Shown here piece by piece: positions 42,075-50,907 of a DNA stretch of 64,000 nucleotides; position 1 is the stretch's first letter, and every line of letters begins with the position of its first letter. Both the position numbers and the translations under genes were made by a program. Origin of the DNA: Confluentibacter lentus (GTDB taxonomy: Bacteria; Bacteroidota; Bacteroidia; Flavobacteriales; Flavobacteriaceae); NCBI RefSeq assembly GCF_002806995.1, contig NZ_NIHE01000001.1, positions 434,001 to 498,000 on the forward strand, in the 5' to 3' direction. Under the pieces are notes generated by a model, which did no database searches, was not told the DNA's origin, and saw nothing but the letters and a program-made list of their open reading frames with translations.

Positions 42075-44399
42075 TTAAAATTTTAAAGTCATTCCAACTA
42101 AAAAATTTGTTGTTGCTTGCGGATAATAACCCGCACCTTCAATAGTTGTGATCGTTCCTGGATTTGAAAAATCATCATCATAAGTAAAATAATAGCCATT
42201 GGATACATATTTTTCTCCAAAAATATTATTAACTAATCCAGAGAATACAATGGATTTAAAGATTGTCTTTGGATTTATTTCATAAGTAATATTAAAATCA
42301 TTCACAAAATAACGCTCTAATTTTGAAGCTTCAGAATCGGTATTTCCCATAAATTGTTCGCCAACATACTTACTTAAAAATGACATTTGAAAGTTGGGTG
42401 TTGGTTGGAAAACCAGCACATTTGCCGCCACAAAATCTGGTGAAAACGAAATATTCGTTTTTCCTAAATCGACAAGTGTGCCATCTTGTGAAATGATAGT
42501 TTCCTTATTTTTATTTGAACTTATTGTGAAATTTGGTTGAATAGCAAACTTCCTTGAAATTTGAATCGCAGCATCAACTTCCAACCCCAATCGATAACTT
42601 TCGCCACTATTCGTTCTTATTGGTGCCCCAGTATTATCAAGTGCTCCCGATAATACCAATTGCTCATTGTACAGCATGTAATAGGCGTTGGCGTTGATTC
42701 TAAACTTATCATTGGTGTGCCTCCAGCCCAATTCAAAGTCGTTTAACTGTTCTGGTTTGATGTCTGGATTGCTTTCAAAATCGCTTCTACTTGGCTCTCT
42801 ATTGGCTCTAGCGTATGAAACATACATATTATTTTTATCGTCAACTTCATAGGTAACACCAGCTTTCGGATTGAAAAAACCATAGTTTTCATCAATATTA
42901 AAAGGTACGACATCCGAGCTTAACCCTGTTGTTTTATAATCAACGAAACGCATCTGCAAGTCGCCATACAAACTTAATTTATCATCTATTTTATAAGTCG
43001 CTTTTGTAAATATGCTAAAGTCTTTTTTCTTGCCTTCACCATTGTAATATTGGTCGCCAATTTCAGAATCACTGGCGTATCTAGCCCAAATAATTTCACC
43101 AAAATGCTTCCCAATATAATTGCTGTATGATGTTCCAAAAGACATATCCAGATTATTGTTTTTATAATTGGCACTGGCGGTAACCACATAAAAGTCGTTA
43201 TCTAACCAACGACGACGAATTAAATCGGTTGTATTAATGGTTTCGCCTCCAATCGTTATCTCAGTCAAACTATAATCGGCAAAATCCTCATCTTCCTTAT
43301 ATTGCTCAAAAAAACCACGCCCGTAGGTATAATTCAACCCCAGATTAGTGGACCAATTGTTATTGTGGCGTTCATTCCAATGCAATTGATAATGATCTTG
43401 TTTATAATCATCTACCTCATTATCATGAAATCTGGTAACACCATTCTCATCGGTGTACATACCTGATGGGTTGAATGTTCTATCTGTAGTCAAGGTTTCT
43501 GCATCAATGCCATTCCATGCTTGATACGTAACTTCAGCACCTCCAAAAGCCAAAGCTTTAATCAAAGTATTATCATCTTTATAGGTGCCTTGAAGGAAAT
43601 ACGATTTTAAATCAGAAGCAGCTCTATCCACATAACCATCTGAATTAATTTGCGACAATCGTCCAGACAATTCAAAGTAATTATTAATTAGCCCTGTACT
43701 GAATTTCACGTTGTGCCTTCTGGTATTGAAACTTCCAAAACTATTGGAAATTTCAGCATTAGCCTCATCAGAAAAAGCTTGGGTAAGCACATTAATACTG
43801 GCTCCAAAAGCCCCTGATCCATTGGTGCTGGTGCCGACACCACGTTGCAATTGAAGACTTTCAACCGATGATGTGAAATCTCCCAAATTTACCCAAAACG
43901 TTCCTAAAGACTCACTATCGTTATATGGAATGCCATTTATGGTAACGTTTGTAGACTGTGAACTCACACCTCGAACCCGAATGCCCGTATAACCAACACC
44001 GGCACCAGCATCGGAAGTTGTAACTACCGATGGTAAATAATTCAATAAAATGGGCAAATCCTGACCTAAATTACGCTTTTCTAACTGCTTTTTGGTAATG
44101 TTTGAGTGTGTAATGGGTGATGTGGCATTGACTCGGACAGCATTTACTAAAACTTCATCGAGTGATTCAATTTTTGTTGAATCTTGTTGCATTTGATTGG
44201 TTTGTGCATTGGCACTAAAAATAATTAAGAAAAAAAAGAAAACGTATAGTTTCCCTTGGAGAGATTCCTGCCTTTGCAGGAATGACAAAATTTTGAATAA
44301 ATTTTTAGTTTCGTTCATTTTATTTAGAAAGGCGAAACTGAATCTCCTTAAAAAGTGATTATAACTTTTTAAAGAACTTTTAAGAATAGTAGATTTCAT
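42075..44399 (-). CDS. TonB-dependent receptor under TPP riboswitch (thiamine uptake)
   Basis: 774 residues from 44399; the alternative ATG at 44318 gives 747. Signal peptide LYVFFFFLIIFSANAQ; plug domain (about 95-215: RNLGQDLPILLNYLPSVV, GYTGIRVRGVSSQSTNVTINGIPYND, SVESLQLQRGVGTSTNGSGAFGASINVLT), then a 22-strand barrel ending FLVGMTLKF. The TPP riboswitch upstream makes thiamine or a thiamine phosphate its likely substrate at the outer membrane. No TonB-box can be seen with certainty. The N-terminal region SFLQRQESLQGK is the translation of a palindromic repeat element at 44261-44287. Confidence 0.9.
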   Translation of the reverse strand: MKSTILKSSLKSYNHFLRRFSFAFLNKMNETKNLFKILSFLQRQESLQGKLYVFFFFLIIFSANAQTNQMQQDSTKIESLDEVLVNAVRVNATSPITHSNITKKQLEKRNLGQDLPILLNYLPSVVTTSDAGAGVGYTGIRVRGVSSQSTNVTINGIPYNDSESLGTFWVNLGDFTSSVESLQLQRGVGTSTNGSGAFGASINVLTQAFSDEANAEISNSFGSFNTRRHNVKFSTGLINNYFELSGRLSQINSDGYVDRAASDLKSYFLQGTYKDDNTLIKALAFGGAEVTYQAWNGIDAETLTTDRTFNPSGMYTDENGVTRFHDNEVDDYKQDHYQLHWNERHNNNWSTNLGLNYTYGRGFFEQYKEDEDFADYSLTEITIGGETINTTDLIRRRWLDNDFYVVTASANYKNNNLDMSFGTSYSNYIGKHFGEIIWARYASDSEIGDQYYNGEGKKKDFSIFTKATYKIDDKLSLYGDLQMRFVDYKTTGLSSDVVPFNIDENYGFFNPKAGVTYEVDDKNNMYVSYARANREPSRSDFESNPDIKPEQLNDFELGWRHTNDKFRINANAYYMLYNEQLVLSGALDNTGAPIRTNSGESYRLGLEVDAAIQISRKFAIQPNFTISSNKNKETIISQDGTLVDLGKTNISFSPDFVAANVLVFQPTPNFQMSFLSKYVGEQFMGNTDSEASKLERYFVNDFNITYEINPKTIFKSIVFSGLVNNIFGEKYVSNGYYFTYDDDFSNPGTITTIEGAGYYPQATTNFLVGMTLKF
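44261..44287. repeat. Palindromic element inside the thiamine-receptor N-terminus
   Basis: GAGATTCCTGCC TTT GCAGGAATGACA: stem TTCCTGC/GCAGGAA with a short loop and a TGACA tail as in the other elements. It lies within the coding region between the two candidate start codons and the signal peptide core. Confidence 0.8.
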
Positions 44400-44537
44400 T
44401 ACGATTACGTTAATAATCGAATAAAAAGAGGTAATTATTCTTTATTGTTAATAATTAATTTTTGATAAACGCGTGTTTAAGAATATCTGCATGTGCTCAT
44501 ATCACACTTTAATATATAAACAGTTATTTTATCGTTA

Positions 44538-44600
44538 TCCCTAAACAGCATTACCTGTTCTAGGTTCATTGGGTATGATCTCAGCCGATATAGGCACCCC
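44538..44600 (-). promoter_or_regulatory. TPP (THI-box) riboswitch
   Basis: On the minus strand the aptamer shows all the conserved blocks: GGGGTGCC, GGCTGAGATCATACCC, TGAACCTAGAACAGGTAATGCTG and AGGGA. It ends about 140 bases before the receptor start at 44399, and would shut down its expression when thiamine pyrophosphate is plentiful. The expression platform cannot be resolved by eye. Confidence 0.95.
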
Positions 44601-44629
44601 TTTTTGAGAACGATGCAAAGATATATTAG

Positions 44630-44657
44630 ATTTTTGATTTACGATTTACGATTTACG
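44630..44657. repeat. Heptamer tandem repeat (ATTTACG)n upstream of the riboswitch
   Basis: ATTTTTG followed by three perfect ATTTACG units, period 7. It sits between the arfB stop and the TPP riboswitch, so close to where the riboswitch transcript should begin. Confidence 0.9.
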
Positions 44658-44665
44658 AATTTATT

Positions 44666-45076
44666 TCAATCGACATCAGGTTTTTTTCTATATGCCTTTT
44701 TTTCAGATAGGTTACGTTTGCTTTTTAAACGTTTTTTGATAACAATTCTTGGGATTTTTGTTGGAACACGCTTTTTAGGAATGATTAAACTCTTCTCAAT
44801 GAGTTCCAAAAATCGCTTGATAACGAGTTCTTTGTTTTTATGCTGACTTCTACTTTCGTCGCATTGCAACATGAGAACACCTTCTTTTGTTAATCTGTTT
44901 TGAAGTTTGTTTTGAAGCCGTTCCTTTTGTTCTTCATTGAAAATGAAAGATTCCTCTAAATTAAAAATCAATTCAATTTTTGATGACACTTTATTCACAT
45001 GTTGCCCGCCAGCACCCGAACTTCGGATTGCTTTAAAAGTCAATTCATTCAGTAAAGCATCTTTATCAAACATCAT
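44666..45076 (-). CDS. arfB: Alternative ribosome-rescue factor ArfB (GGQ peptidyl-tRNA hydrolase)
   Basis: 136 residues: a class I release-factor-like domain with GGQ at 23-25 (SSGAGGQHVNKVSSKIEL) and a long Lys/Arg-rich C-terminal tail (VIKKRLKSKRNLSEKKAYRKK) that in this family plugs the empty mRNA channel of stalled ribosomes. It releases peptides from non-stop complexes. Start is M1 or M2; the first overlaps DUF4301's stop by four bases (ATGA-type), suggesting coupling. Confidence 0.92.
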   Translation of the reverse strand: MMFDKDALLNELTFKAIRSSGAGGQHVNKVSSKIELIFNLEESFIFNEEQKERLQNKLQNRLTKEGVLMLQCDESRSQHKNKELVIKRFLELIEKSLIIPKKRVPTKIPRIVIKKRLKSKRNLSEKKAYRKKPDVD

Positions 45077-46614
45077 TCAACTTGATGGGCTGGCTTTAAT
45101 AAATCGTTTACGGTTTTTACCGGATTAAAAGTGCTCACAGGAATCTCAACAAAAATAGAGTTCCAATGTGCCATACTTCCATTCCATAAACCGGGCAATT
45201 CATAAGCTTTAATATCAACACCGCCTTGTGATTTCATGGTAATAAACGCTGCCTTTGGGTCCACAAAATCCGTTAGATTAAATTTATTGCCTTGATAGTC
45301 CCTCACCCCACAAACCAAATCGGTTGGATTAAAATGCGTAGCGCTATTGGCAATCTCTTTTTGTTCATTATTATCAAAATCTATTTGGGCAAACTCAATA
45401 ATTTGTAAAGACAAATTACCGTTCTCATCTTTTACCCAAAATGGCCCTCCACCAGGCTCACCTTCATTTTTAACCATGCCACAAACGCGTATGGGTTTAT
45501 TTAATTTATCACGTAAAACCCCTATTTTTTCTTCAGGGCTTAACTCTTTATAGGCTTCACCCAAATCTACATTCAGCCTATTAATGACAAACAATTCAAT
45601 GTTGTAAATTTCATCTTCCAATATCTCGTCTTCATCAAATTTATGCATGTATTTAAAAGCCTGGTCTTGAATTTTCAAAAGCACACCTGCTATCAATTTT
45701 TTATAATCTGACAAAGGTTTGTTTTGCTCAAAAACCACAATATTATCGATGTTCTTAATGAAAATTAAATCGTAATCAAGCGTATTAAGATTCTCTATCA
45801 ATGCCCCATGACCAGATGGTCTGAATAATAAACTACCATCTTCATTTCTGTAAAGTTCGTCATTAGATGTTATTGCAATGGTATCAGTAGATTTGCTTTG
45901 ATAAGAAAATGACACATTAAATTTGGTATTGGTCTCCTTTACTAAATCTTCTTTAATGTTAGCCAATTCATTATGGAACATCTCGGTATGTGCTTCAGAA
46001 ACCGTAAAATGCAAATTAGCATTGTTATTAGATGAAGCACATAAGGTAGCTTCCAGCAAATGCTCTTTAAATGCGGTAGAAACACCTGTTTTGTATTTAT
46101 GAAATGGCAACAACCCTTTTGGATAAAAACTATAATTTAATTGGTTTGGATCGAGCATGGTTTTTACAAATAAAAAACATTGCTCACCCAAGGATAGTTG
46201 ATCGAAATTAGGTGTTGAATCCATGGCCTTATTTCTAACAATATTATAGAAAGGCAACTTTTCAAGTCCGTCAAGAAACACCGAAATGTCCTTGTTTTTT
46301 TTTGCATAATCATCTATGCTTTCTTTATTTGCATCATATTCTTTTAAGAACTGAAACAAAAATTTAAACATACGTGAAGCAGCTCCAGAAGCTGGTACAA
46401 ACTTTACAATAGATAAATTGTTACGTTTACTCTCGAATTCACTTATATAATCATCAAATTTCGTTTGAACTCTTAAAATACCATTACCAATAGCTGCTGG
46501 TTCGATTAAATGGGAATATGTCATACCAGATTTAATGGTTTCTATTTGAGAATTAATTTTTTCTACCGTTAAGCCGTAATCATTAATTTGTTGTATATCC
46601 TTTTCTGTAAACAT
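45073..46614 (-). CDS. DUF4301 family protein
   Basis: 513 residues, cytoplasmic, no membrane helices. Recognised as DUF4301 by KFVPASGAASRMFKFLFQFL (about 92-111), LLPFHKYKTGVSTAFKEHLLEA, TVSEAHTEMFHNELA, DGSLLFRPSGHGALIENLNTLDYDLIFIKNIDNIV, and CGMVKNEGEPGGGPFWVKDENG. The PSGHGAL and GEPGGGPFW motifs recall nucleotidyltransferase or sugar-phosphate folds, but no activity is known. It ends inside the arfB start and begins 6 bases past the NadR-like ATPase, so it belongs to the same transcription unit. Confidence 0.85.
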   Translation of the reverse strand: MFTEKDIQQINDYGLTVEKINSQIETIKSGMTYSHLIEPAAIGNGILRVQTKFDDYISEFESKRNNLSIVKFVPASGAASRMFKFLFQFLKEYDANKESIDDYAKKNKDISVFLDGLEKLPFYNIVRNKAMDSTPNFDQLSLGEQCFLFVKTMLDPNQLNYSFYPKGLLPFHKYKTGVSTAFKEHLLEATLCASSNNNANLHFTVSEAHTEMFHNELANIKEDLVKETNTKFNVSFSYQSKSTDTIAITSNDELYRNEDGSLLFRPSGHGALIENLNTLDYDLIFIKNIDNIVVFEQNKPLSDYKKLIAGVLLKIQDQAFKYMHKFDEDEILEDEIYNIELFVINRLNVDLGEAYKELSPEEKIGVLRDKLNKPIRVCGMVKNEGEPGGGPFWVKDENGNLSLQIIEFAQIDFDNNEQKEIANSATHFNPTDLVCGVRDYQGNKFNLTDFVDPKAAFITMKSQGGVDIKAYELPGLWNGSMAHWNSIFVEIPVSTFNPVKTVNDLLKPAHQVE

Positions 46615-46620
46615 AACATG

Positions 46621-47184
46621 TTATTTTTTTAATAGCTTATCTATATATTTTACAGCTGTTTCCAAGCGTTCTTTTTTATTTCCTTTTAATAAAACATAAG
46701 GGCGATTGTTATCAATCAATGCATTTTCAAAAGCCTTAAACATGGCTTCCCTATGGTCTGGTTTGTCTCTTAAATCATCGGCCTCCCAAGGGGTGTCAAT
46801 ATAAGTCAAAAAATATAAATCATAAGTATTCTCTAAAGCATATTTTTCAAGAATTGGGTCACAATAACCTAAATAATAAGCCTCTGAATATACTTTGGTT
46901 TCCAACAAATCCGTATCGCAAATTAAAATGCTATCTGTTTTTTGTGCAAGCTTATTCTCCAACTTCATTTGACCCATTGCAATGGGCAATAAATCATCTG
47001 CTTCACATGTTTTGCGTTCGTTGTTCCATTTGTTTTGAAGATACTCTCGCGCATACTCTGGCACCCAAACAGAATTATAATATCTTGCTAATTGCATAGA
47101 CAATGTTGTTTTCCCAGTAGATTCTGGACCAAACAAAACTACTTTTACACAATTTGCTGGTTGCTGTTTAAACTTTTCTTCCAT
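46621..47184 (-). CDS. NadR-like AAA ATPase/kinase
   Basis: 187 residues: P-loop VVLFGPESTGKTTLSMQLARYY (Walker A about residues 19-27) and ICDTDLLETKVYS, similar to the ribosylnicotinamide-kinase domain of NadR. Partner of the PnuC-type permease: these genes overlap by 40 bases, so this start must lie inside pnuC. In NR systems the kinase traps the vitamin by phosphorylation. Because a thiamine-binding gene and a TPP-controlled receptor are next door, a thiamine kinase role is possible; this is inference. Confidence 0.85.
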   Translation of the reverse strand: MEEKFKQQPANCVKVVLFGPESTGKTTLSMQLARYYNSVWVPEYAREYLQNKWNNERKTCEADDLLPIAMGQMKLENKLAQKTDSILICDTDLLETKVYSEAYYLGYCDPILEKYALENTYDLYFLTYIDTPWEADDLRDKPDHREAMFKAFENALIDNNRPYVLLKGNKKERLETAVKYIDKLLKK

Positions 47185-47777
47185 GCTTTATAACCATAAA
47201 TAGCAATAACTGTAAATAATAAATATTGAAATGATGTAAACATCAATCCTTTGTAAAAGTATAATGGCACTGAAATGATATCACCTATTATCCAATAAAT
47301 CCAGTTTTCCAACTTCTTTTTTGCCATAAGCCACATACCAACAAAAAATATGCCCGTGGTTAAGGTATCTATATAAGCTGTCCATGTATTGAATTTCCCA
47401 TCATACAAGTAAACTGCTACCACAAACAAAATTGTAAAAATAAAAATAAATAGACTCCAAATATGTTCTTTATTAGTTGTTTTTGTAACTGGCACTTCAT
47501 GGTTATTGGCATCTTTTCTTGTCCAATAATACCAACCATAAATACTCATAATAAAGTAATATACATTAATGAGCATATCTCCCAAGAGTCCATAAAACAA
47601 AAGTATATATACAAATATAGCAGTGCTTACAATACCTGTAGGATATACTAAAATATTCTCTTTTTTAGAATACCAAACACTTAAAAATCCAAAAACAACA
47701 CCTGTAAATTCTAAGATGATAAGATGCGTTGGAACACCTTGATATTGTGAAAAAAACCAATCAAAAATGTGGTTCAT
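47145..47777 (-). CDS. PnuC family vitamin transporter (PnuC/PnuT)
   Basis: 210 residues with about seven to eight membrane helices; the PnuC signature INVYYFIMSIYGWYYWTRKD (residues about 70-90) is clear, as are WTAYIDTLTTGIFFVGMWLMAKKKLENWIYWIIGD and FYKGLMFTSFQYLLFTVIAIYGYKAWKKS. Family members carry nicotinamide riboside (PnuC), riboflavin (PnuX) or thiamine (PnuT) across the inner membrane by facilitated diffusion with trapping. Local context favours thiamine. Overlaps its upstream neighbour by 17 bases and its downstream neighbour by 40. Confidence 0.9.
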   Translation of the reverse strand: MNHIFDWFFSQYQGVPTHLIILEFTGVVFGFLSVWYSKKENILVYPTGIVSTAIFVYILLFYGLLGDMLINVYYFIMSIYGWYYWTRKDANNHEVPVTKTTNKEHIWSLFIFIFTILFVVAVYLYDGKFNTWTAYIDTLTTGIFFVGMWLMAKKKLENWIYWIIGDIISVPLYFYKGLMFTSFQYLLFTVIAIYGYKAWKKSLNSNQQIV

Positions 47778-48021
47778 AGTCGTATCTGTCCGATTTTACA
47801 ATTTTCATATATAATAAACCACGCTCTACAAGTTCAAAAGCTTCTTTTATTTCGGTTGTAAGCACCTGCATCACTTCATCATAATCACCATAAACCTGTG
47901 TACTTAAAGGATTCTCCAATACCTTTAAATTAGAAGCCCTTAGTTTTTTAATAAAATGAATAATGGCAGGCTCATAAGTATCTTGTAATGGTGTTAATGT
48001 TAATTCTACTGATATTTTCAT
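47761..48021 (-). CDS. Thiamine-binding protein (MTH1187/YkoF type)
   Basis: 86 residues with the ferredoxin-like pattern of the thiamine_BP family: ISVELTLTPLQDTYEPAIIHFIKKLRASNLKVLENPLSTQVYGDYDEVMQVLTTEIKEAFE. Binds thiamine or hydroxymethylpyrimidine-like ligands in homologues. It begins the minus-strand operon that contains PnuC, the NadR-like ATPase, DUF4301 and arfB; the stop overlaps PnuC by 17 bases. It may help hold free thiamine, an inference from the family. Confidence 0.88.
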   Translation of the reverse strand: MKISVELTLTPLQDTYEPAIIHFIKKLRASNLKVLENPLSTQVYGDYDEVMQVLTTEIKEAFELVERGLLYMKIVKSDRYDYEPHF

Positions 48022-48075
48022 ATTTTTTTAAGATTATAGATAATAGAAATAAGACAAAAGACTCTAAATACTCCT

Positions 48076-48831
48076 CTATTCTATCATCTTGATTCGTGAT
48101 TCTTTATTCTTTTTTATTTCCTCAAAAAACAATTCATCTTCCTCAAAAGCGGTTCCTATGACTACTAAATCTGCTCCTGAATTATAGGCATTTTTTAATT
48201 GTTCATTGTTTCTTATACCTCCTCCAACTATCAATGGAATTTCCAATTCCTGCTTTACCAAACTAATTATTTGGTTTGTTACAGGCACTTTTGCGCCACT
48301 ACCAGCTTCCAAATATATGAGCTTCATTCCCAAAAGCTCTCCTGCTTTTGCGGTGTCAATAATTTCTTGAATCCGCTCTCTTGGTATTGGTTTTGTTCCA
48401 GTTACTTTTTCAACGGCTGTTTCTTTGCCATTTTCAATCAATAAATAACCTGTCGGAATCACTTCAAGGTTAGTTTTCCTTAATTTCGAAATAGCTTCAA
48501 CATGTTTCCCAATTAAATACTCTGGATTTCTTCCAGAAATTAAACTTAAAAACAATAATGCGTCCGCTTTATTTGTAATTTGAGTGACATCTCCTGGAAA
48601 TAAAACTATGGGGAGATTTGTATTCTTTTTTATTTCTGAAACTAAAACTTGAGTGATGTCTTCTTCAACAATACTTCCGCCAACAAAAATATGGGTTGCC
48701 ACAGATGTGTTTACCTTACTAATAAATTCTTCAACTCTTTCAATTTGAAATTTATCAGGGTCTATTAAAACTGCCAAAAGTTTTTCGCCGTTTTTTATTG
48801 AAGCTTGTATGTTTCTGTAAATTCCATTCAT
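48076..48831 (-). CDS. GGGPS-family prenylglyceryl phosphate synthase
   Basis: 251 residues; (beta/alpha)8 barrel of the geranylgeranylglyceryl phosphate synthase family, best known from archaeal ether lipids and present in group II form in Bacteroidota. Seen: LLAVLIDPDKF (Mg-diphosphate loop), HIFVGGSIV, IVLFPGDVTQI, LEAGSGAKVPV and IVGGGIRNNEQLKNAYNSGADLVVIGTAFEED. Start at ATG 48831 rather than a further upstream one because it overlaps the PPTase stop (TGATG). The chain length of its prenyl donor cannot be judged. Confidence 0.9.
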   Translation of the reverse strand: MNGIYRNIQASIKNGEKLLAVLIDPDKFQIERVEEFISKVNTSVATHIFVGGSIVEEDITQVLVSEIKKNTNLPIVLFPGDVTQITNKADALLFLSLISGRNPEYLIGKHVEAISKLRKTNLEVIPTGYLLIENGKETAVEKVTGTKPIPRERIQEIIDTAKAGELLGMKLIYLEAGSGAKVPVTNQIISLVKQELEIPLIVGGGIRNNEQLKNAYNSGADLVVIGTAFEEDELFFEEIKKNKESRIKMIE

Positions 48832-49457
48832 CAAGTAATAGCGTAAGCACAAGTAAAGCCTTCAAATTCTAAAAATTTGATATGGTATCTAAATTTTTTG
48901 TTTTCATAATCAATCCAAGCCACCGTTTCTGTTTCATTGTCCGAAACTGGAATAACCATACAATGTTTTTTAAAGCTTAGCATAGATGTTCCAAAGAGTT
49001 TATATAATGCTTCTTTCACACACCAAATGGCTGTTAATTTTTTGATATAATCTGCTTCATTTTCGTGCAAATATTCGGCCTCATAACCAATAAATTTATG
49101 AGCGATAACGGTTATTTTATCTCGCTGCTTTTCAATATCAATACCAATACTCTCATCGCTAACTATAACTGCCGAAAAATGAAACGAGTGGGTGATGGAA
49201 ATTTGCTTTCCATCTTTTAAATGTGGCTTTCCACAAGCTTCATACATTAAATCAAAATCTGAATACCCAAAAACTTCCAAAAGTTTTCTAACACTTAAAA
49301 ATCCACGCTGGTGCAATTCGCTCTTCATTCCTAAAACGCGTCTTAAACTTTCTGGTTTTAGGGATACAGATTGAAATAAATCTTCATAAGATTCCTCAAT
49401 CTTCCAGATTTTAACACTTGTTTTAGGATTTATATTAATAGTTTTATAAAGAGGCAT
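48831..49457 (-). CDS. 4'-phosphopantetheinyl transferase
   Basis: 208 residues; transfers the phosphopantetheine arm from CoA to carrier proteins. Seen: ISITHSFHFSAVIVS, IGIDIEKQRDKI with the metal-binding Asp and Glu, and WCVKEALYKLFG with the KExxYK motif. Sfp/AcpT-like. One-base overlap with the GGGPS-type gene downstream. Target carrier (fatty-acid ACP or a secondary pathway) is unknown; no NRPS/PKS genes in the window. Confidence 0.9.
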   Translation of the reverse strand: MPLYKTININPKTSVKIWKIEESYEDLFQSVSLKPESLRRVLGMKSELHQRGFLSVRKLLEVFGYSDFDLMYEACGKPHLKDGKQISITHSFHFSAVIVSDESIGIDIEKQRDKITVIAHKFIGYEAEYLHENEADYIKKLTAIWCVKEALYKLFGTSMLSFKKHCMVIPVSDNETETVAWIDYENKKFRYHIKFLEFEGFTCAYAIT

Positions 49458-49480
49458 TTAATATTCTGAAAGTTATTACT

Positions 49481-49488
49481 TATCTTTG
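49481..49488 (+). promoter_or_regulatory. Candidate -7 element for ahcY
   Basis: TATCTTTG, exact TAnnTTTG, giving a leader of about 90 bases up to the ATG at 49587; no known riboswitch motif was recognised in the leader. Confidence 0.5.
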
Positions 49489-49586
49489 CGCAGCCTAAAG
49501 TGGCGAACATTTTTGATAAGCGAATTTAACTATTTAAGTCCGAATCCCAAGAATGTTTGGTTTTAAAAAGAAAAATAAAAATTGAT

Positions 49587-50903
49587 ATGAGTACAAAAAC
49601 AATTCCTTATGTGGCTAATAAAGTGAAAGATATGTCACTTGCAGCTTGGGGTAGAAAAGAAATTGAATTAGCCGAAGCCGAAATGCCCGGTTTAATGAGT
49701 CTACGTGAAGAATACGGAAATTCACAACCGCTTAAAGGCGCAAGAATTGCTGGTTGCTTACACATGACGATTCAAACCGCCGTATTAATTGAAACTTTGC
49801 AAGCTTTAGGTGCCGAAGTGACTTGGAGCTCTTGTAACATTTTTTCAACACAAGATCAAGCTGCTGCTGCTATTGCCGCTGTGGGGACTTCTGTTTACGC
49901 TTGGAAAGACATGACCGAAGAAGAATTTGATTGGTGTATTGAACAAACCTTATTTTTTGGTGAGGACAGAAAACCATTAAACATGATTCTGGATGATGGT
50001 GGTGATTTAACAAATATGGTTTTAGACCGTTATCCAGAGCTAATTGCTGGTATAAAAGGATTAAGTGAAGAAACCACAACAGGAGTTCACAGACTTTACG
50101 AACGTGTAAAAAATGGTACGTTACCAATGCCTGCCATCAACGTGAACGATAGTGTTACAAAATCTAAATTCGATAATAAATACGGTTGTAAAGAAAGTGC
50201 TGTTGATGCCGTTCGTCGTGCTACCGATATCATGTTGGCTGGAAAACGTGTGATTGTTTGCGGTTATGGTGATGTTGGTAAAGGTACTGCTGCTTCTTTT
50301 AAAGGTGCAGGAAGTATTGTAACGGTTACTGAAATCGACCCGATTTGTGCTTTACAAGCAGCTATGGATGGTTTTGAGGTCAAAAAATTAGAAACTGTTA
50401 TTGCCACTGCCGATATCATTATTACTACCACAGGCAACAAAGATATTGTTCGTAGCGAACATTTTGAAGCTGTAAAAGACAAAACCATTATTTGTAATAT
50501 TGGGCATTTTGATAATGAAATCGATATGGCTTGGTTGAACAAAAATCATGGTCATACTAAAAATACCATCAAACCACAGGTTGATAAATATACCATTAAC
50601 GGAAAAGATATTATCATTTTAGCGGAAGGCCGTTTGGTAAATTTAGGTTGCGCTACGGGTCACCCAAGTTTTGTAATGAGTAATTCATTTACAAACCAAA
50701 CCTTGGCTCAAATTGAACTTTGGACCAATAGTGAAGCTTACGGAAACGACGTGTATATGTTACCAAAACATCTTGATGAAAAAGTAGCAAGATTACATTT
50801 AGCTAAAATTGGTGTTGAGCTTACCGAGCTTAAACCAGACCAAGCAGACTATATTGGTGTAAGTGTTCAAGGACCTTTTAAACCCGAGTATTATAGATAT
50901 TAA
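49587..50903 (+). CDS. ahcY: Adenosylhomocysteinase
   Basis: 438 residues from the ATG at 49587; hydrolyses S-adenosylhomocysteine to adenosine and homocysteine with bound NAD. Seen: [58 protein letters not shown], the NAD fold [21 protein letters not shown], and the C-terminal [23 protein letters not shown]. An in-frame upstream start at 49557 would add ten basic residues not found in the family. A weak hairpin terminator follows at 50959. Confidence 0.97.
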   Translation: MSTKTIPYVANKVKDMSLAAWGRKEIELAEAEMPGLMSLREEYGNSQPLKGARIAGCLHMTIQTAVLIETLQALGAEVTWSSCNIFSTQDQAAAAIAAVGTSVYAWKDMTEEEFDWCIEQTLFFGEDRKPLNMILDDGGDLTNMVLDRYPELIAGIKGLSEETTTGVHRLYERVKNGTLPMPAINVNDSVTKSKFDNKYGCKESAVDAVRRATDIMLAGKRVIVCGYGDVGKGTAASFKGAGSIVTVTEIDPICALQAAMDGFEVKKLETVIATADIIITTTGNKDIVRSEHFEAVKDKTIICNIGHFDNEIDMAWLNKNHGHTKNTIKPQVDKYTINGKDIIILAEGRLVNLGCATGHPSFVMSNSFTNQTLAQIELWTNSEAYGNDVYMLPKHLDEKVARLHLAKIGVELTELKPDQADYIGVSVQGPFKPEYYRY

Positions 50904-50907
50904 ACAT

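Noticed and set aside
45073-46614. DUF4301 as the missing nucleotidyltransferase
   Set aside because: Some loops resemble nucleotide-binding but there is no visible CD-NTase-type hG[GS] and [DE]h[DE] pattern; it lies nearly 10 kb away and sits in another operon.
49530-49556. tRNA-like GTCCGAATCCC segment before ahcY
   Set aside because: No matching acceptor, D or anticodon arms; it does not fold as a cloverleaf.
49489-49586. SAH or SAM riboswitch before ahcY
   Set aside because: The leader has no recognisable conserved core of those riboswitch classes.
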